Origin: Planctomycetaceae bacterium
Lineage (GTDB): Bacteria; Planctomycetota; Planctomycetia; Pirellulales; UBA1268
Assembly: GCA_002862165.1 (NCBI GenBank)
Contig: PKCL01000424.1
Coordinates: 1-8,345, forward strand
Reading direction: 5' to 3'
DNA: 8,345 nt
Shown here one piece after another: positions 5,800 to 8,345 of the stretch (the first letter of the stretch is position 1; each line of letters opens with the position of its first letter). The notes under the pieces are model-generated. The model saw nothing but the letters and a program-made list of their open reading frames with translations. It had not been told where the DNA came from and made no database searches. Position numbers and translations under genes: made by a program.

Positions 5800-7689
5800 A
5801 TGTCTGAAACCATAAATTCATCGTCAAAAGAAAAGCATGCTACAAACTTTCGGCAAATTTTTCGTGATGTACTCGCTAGTGTTCTTGAGCAATCGATTGC
5901 TACAGGTGATTTGAAAATTGCACTGGACGAAATACCTGGGCTGCTTGAACAGGTGCGTGAAACGGCGGATTCGAAGTTCGGAGACTTTACGGCAACTCTT
6001 GCTATGCCGTTAGCTAAAAAGCTGGGAGTAAAGCCACGAGATTTGGCTAGCAAATTAATTTTGCGAATCAATCAGCATCAATTGTTTGAGAAGAAATTCG
6101 AACCAATAAGTGCTCCGATTGGCCCAGGATTCATCAATGTACGTGTGCGTGACCAGGCTCTTGCTGAGGGCTTGAGGATAGCCTGCCTTGATTCTCAACT
6201 GGGTGTTCCAAAGGTTACTCAGCCACAGACGATCGTGCTTGACTACTCATCGCCGAATGTTGCCAAGCCAATGCATGTTGGGCACATTCGGTCGACTGTG
6301 ATCGGTGATGCAATTTCACGTATTTTGAGGTTTCGTGGGCACATTGTGATTACAGATAATCATCTTGGTGATTGGGGGACGCAATTCGGGATGATTCTCT
6401 GGGGTTGGAAGCGTTGTCGTGACGAAACAGCATATCAAGAAACTCCAACACAAGAGTTGGGAAGGCTTTACCGTTTGGTGCGTAAGGTCGTTGATTCCGA
6501 CCCGAAAGAATTGTCACAAGACCCGATTGCGGCAGGACTCGCTGAAAAGTATCCGAATGCGCGACGTGAAGTTCTCGCTGAAACTGCAAAGTTACACGAA
6601 GGTGATTCCGAAAACAGGCGACTCTGGGAGCAGTTTATGCCAGTTTGTCGTGAAGAGATTGAGCGGATATATGGGCGATTAGATGTCACATTTGATCACA
6701 CGATGGGTGAAAGCTTTTATCAGCCACTCCTCGCTGGTGTCGTAAAAGATCTAACTTCTAGTGGAATGGCGCGCGAGAGCCGGGGTGCCGTAGGTGTTTT
6801 TCTCGATGGATACGAATCACCGCTTTTAGTTCAGAAAGCAGACGGAGCCTTTCTGTATGCGACAACAGATCTTGCAACTCTTGCTTGGCGTGCCGAACAC
6901 TGGAAGCCGGATCGAATTTTGTACATTGTGGATCACCGTCAAAGCCAGCATTTCCAGCAGGTATTTGCAACGGCCCGAGCATGGGGCTGTCGGTCGGACG
7001 AGCAGCTTTCGGAAACAGATTTAGTGCATGTGGCCTTCGGTACGGTTCTTGGGGAAGACGGGAAGCCTTTCAAAACAAGGGTTGGAGACGCTGTTGGGCT
7101 GGAAGCTCTGCTTGATGAAGGGGTCGAACGGGCAGGGCGTGTTGTTGGGGAAGGCGAACAGGCTCGGCAGGGAATGAATGATGCGAAGCGGCAGGAGGTA
7201 GCCGAGGCTGTTGGGATTGGCGCCATCAAGTACGCAGATTTGTCACAGAACAGAACAACCGATTACGTATTTAGTTTTGACAAGATGCTGGAGTTGAAAG
7301 GGAATACGGCGGCGTACATGCAGTATGCCGTAGCACGAGTTGAAGGCATTGTGAATCGGGGTGGCGTTGACCGTAAACTCCTTCATCAAGAGATAAGCAA
7401 GGATTCGTCAATTCTGAAGTTCTCAGATCCATTGGAACGAAGGCTCGCCCTCGCTGTATTAAAGCTTGGTGCGGTACTGGAGGATGTTGAAATTGACTAC
7501 CGGCCAAATGTAATGACATCATGGCTTTACGAATTAGCCAGTTGTTTTTCGAGCTTCTATGATGCTCTCTCGGTGTTGAAGGCAGAGGGAAGCCAGCGTA
7601 CAACACGGCTGGTTTTATGCGACCTTACCGGGCGTACTTTACGCCAGGGAATGGAGTTGCTCGGCATTCGAGTCCCAAATCAGATGTAG
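5800..7689 (+). CDS. argS: Arginyl-tRNA synthetase
   Basis: A class I aminoacyl-tRNA synthetase that charges tRNA-Arg with arginine using ATP; monomeric, cytoplasmic and essential. The 629-residue protein is slightly longer than the usual 550-600. Residues of about 15-120 are the N-terminal Add-1-type tRNA-binding domain ('GDFTATLAMPLAKKLG', 'IGPGFINVRV'). The Rossmann core contains 'DYSSPNVAKPMHVGHIRST' with the HIGH-type H159-V-G-H162, and 'DNHLGDWGTQFGML'-like sequence (187-200, with I in place of M-L at the end). The second class I motif region is 'GEDGKPFKTRVGDAV' (418-432), the form typical of ArgRS enzymes without a canonical KMSK. From about 506 on ('YMQYAVARVEGI') comes the DALR anticodon-binding domain, ending 'LGIRVPNQM'. 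GGAG at 5791-5794 lies five bases before the ATG. A spacer of 147 bases after rsfS suggests its own promoter, though I find no convincing one. Confidence 0.97.
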   Translation: MSETINSSSKEKHATNFRQIFRDVLASVLEQSIATGDLKIALDEIPGLLEQVRETADSKFGDFTATLAMPLAKKLGVKPRDLASKLILRINQHQLFEKKFEPISAPIGPGFINVRVRDQALAEGLRIACLDSQLGVPKVTQPQTIVLDYSSPNVAKPMHVGHIRSTVIGDAISRILRFRGHIVITDNHLGDWGTQFGMILWGWKRCRDETAYQETPTQELGRLYRLVRKVVDSDPKELSQDPIAAGLAEKYPNARREVLAETAKLHEGDSENRRLWEQFMPVCREEIERIYGRLDVTFDHTMGESFYQPLLAGVVKDLTSSGMARESRGAVGVFLDGYESPLLVQKADGAFLYATTDLATLAWRAEHWKPDRILYIVDHRQSQHFQQVFATARAWGCRSDEQLSETDLVHVAFGTVLGEDGKPFKTRVGDAVGLEALLDEGVERAGRVVGEGEQARQGMNDAKRQEVAEAVGIGAIKYADLSQNRTTDYVFSFDKMLELKGNTAAYMQYAVARVEGIVNRGGVDRKLLHQEISKDSSILKFSDPLERRLALAVLKLGAVLEDVEIDYRPNVMTSWLYELASCFSSFYDALSVLKAEGSQRTTRLVLCDLTGRTLRQGMELLGIRVPNQM

Positions 7690-7698
7690 GCTATGGCC

Positions 7699-8345
7699 TC
7701 ACGTGAGATCGTCACTTCGTTGTGATACTGTCAGGATTCTTTCGAGTGGTTGTTCTAGAACCCCTTGGATCTGACCCCAGAGGATGATGCCCTCAATAAT
7801 CAACCAAATCTCGATAGCAAGCATGACGAGAGCCACGATGACCAGCCCAAAGCTTCCGCCGGATAGCCAAACCTGGATGTTATAAACGAAAGCCCATGCT
7901 GGCATTGCGAGCATAAAAATCATCGGAACAGCTGCAATCCATGTAGGCAGCTTTCGTCTTCGAAGGTAAAAGCTTACGACAAGGAGCGACAGTCCGGCGA
8001 GCAACTGATTTGTTGCTCCAAATAAAGGCCATAAAATTAGTCCGCCTGTTCCAATTGTCTCGAGTGACCAGCCTTTTCCTGGTGCGGGGAGCATGGCGAG
8101 ACAAAATGCTGTGATTACAGCAAACAGTGTTGCGCCATGAGTCGTGGTGAGCCATCGAAGAGGCTGAGTCCCCAGCGATACGGGAACCCTTCTCAGAAGA
8201 GTGCCTGAAAGTTCTTGCACAACGTATCGCTGTAATCGCGTGGCAGTATCGAGCGTTGTGCCAGCAAAGCTTGCAACTAATACCCCGATGAGCGCACGAG
8301 ACATCGTTGCGCTCATACCAAGCGATTCAAGAAAATTTCCTGAAC
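7699..8345 (-). CDS. cstA: Carbon starvation protein CstA family transporter, C-terminal part
   Basis: The C-terminal 214 or so codons of a CstA-family inner-membrane protein; the gene runs off the right edge. CstA-type proteins import peptides or pyruvate and are induced when carbon is scarce, which is family knowledge. Seen here: 'SFAGTTLDTATRLQRYVVQE', a hallmark of the family, then at least four further hydrophobic spans, including 'HGATLFAVITAFCLAML', 'GLILWPLFGATNQLLAGLSL', 'WIAAVPMIFMLAMPAWAFV' and 'FGLVIVALVMLAIEIWLII'. This matches the five-span C-terminal CstA region. An in-frame ATG at 8316 is internal: the frame stays open to the window edge, reading S-G-N-F-L-E-S-L-G just before it, which also fits CstA. 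The gene is convergent with argS, with nine bases between the stop codons and no clear terminator. Whether it is a CstA or a BtsT-like paralogue cannot be told from this part. Confidence 0.92.
   Translation of the reverse strand, partial: SGNFLESLGMSATMSRALIGVLVASFAGTTLDTATRLQRYVVQELSGTLLRRVPVSLGTQPLRWLTTTHGATLFAVITAFCLAMLPAPGKGWSLETIGTGGLILWPLFGATNQLLAGLSLLVVSFYLRRRKLPTWIAAVPMIFMLAMPAWAFVYNIQVWLSGGSFGLVIVALVMLAIEIWLIIEGIILWGQIQGVLEQPLERILTVSQRSDDLT

Noticed and set aside
5658..5807. 49-codon ORF in the spacer between rsfS and argS
   Set aside because: No ribosome binding site, runs into the argS start, and the sequence (Cys- and Val-rich) matches nothing I recognise.
7698..7707. CTCACGTGAG palindrome resembling the core of a parS site, and other CACGTG words at 3311 and 5301
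   Set aside because: Only the central CACGTG and one flanking base on each side, plus scattered matches, fit the parS consensus TGTTTCACGTGAAACA; about four of ten flanking bases match at 7698, and the other two are worse.
7701..7722. Possible hairpin between argS and cstA as a bidirectional terminator
   Set aside because: The best pairing around TCAC/GTGA gives only four or five pairs with no T tract on either strand.
8314..8316. ATG as the true start of the minus-strand membrane protein
   Set aside because: The frame is open to the window edge and the residues before it read as CstA family, so this ATG is internal.

Overview
This window looks like a chromosomal, mostly housekeeping stretch from a member of the Planctomycetota, possibly Pirellulales-like. 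That assignment rests on three things read by eye. The 578-residue exported protein has the '(L)WCLEF.YRPPR.IE...VWYLLYRVRN' layout I associate with planctomycete-only hypothetical proteins. The RsfS protein has a planctomycete-like 'FDYFVIATGSSRRQMHAVSDEI...GIEGYNESRW' sequence. The gene order rpmA-obg-coaX-rsfS fits as well. No database search was possible. I see no insertion sequence, CRISPR array, tRNA, rRNA or phage gene.

Layout from left to right. (1) 33-920 (+): a ParA/Soj-type ATPase with no ParB partner in view and two insertions relative to Soj. (2) 921-1225: about 300 bases with no convincing gene, holding short imperfect direct repeats, a weak hairpin and a weak promoter-like site. 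(3) 1226-2962 (+): a large secreted or periplasmic protein of unknown function. (4) 3026-5652 (+): a compact cluster of four genes: ribosomal protein L27 (rpmA), the ribosome-assembly GTPase Obg, type III pantothenate kinase (coaX) and ribosomal silencing factor RsfS. (5) 5800-7689 (+): arginyl-tRNA synthetase (argS). (6) 7699 to the right edge (-): the C-terminal part of a CstA-family carbon-starvation transporter, convergent with argS.

Functionally, the centre of the window is a translation module. L27 sits at the peptidyl-transferase centre, Obg helps mature the 50S subunit, RsfS keeps 50S from joining 30S when nutrients are short, and ArgS charges tRNA-Arg. CoaX makes the first committed intermediate of coenzyme A and sits between the two 50S factors. 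All five core genes read in one direction; gaps inside the rpmA-obg-coaX part are 22-36 bases, so co-transcription there is likely.

The window does not contain an obvious new biological system. The points most worth checking are the two-part unknown exported protein, a perfect 22-base palindrome inside the 5' part of rsfS, a degenerate guanine-specificity (G4) motif in Obg, and the CxxC-bearing insertion in the ParA protein.
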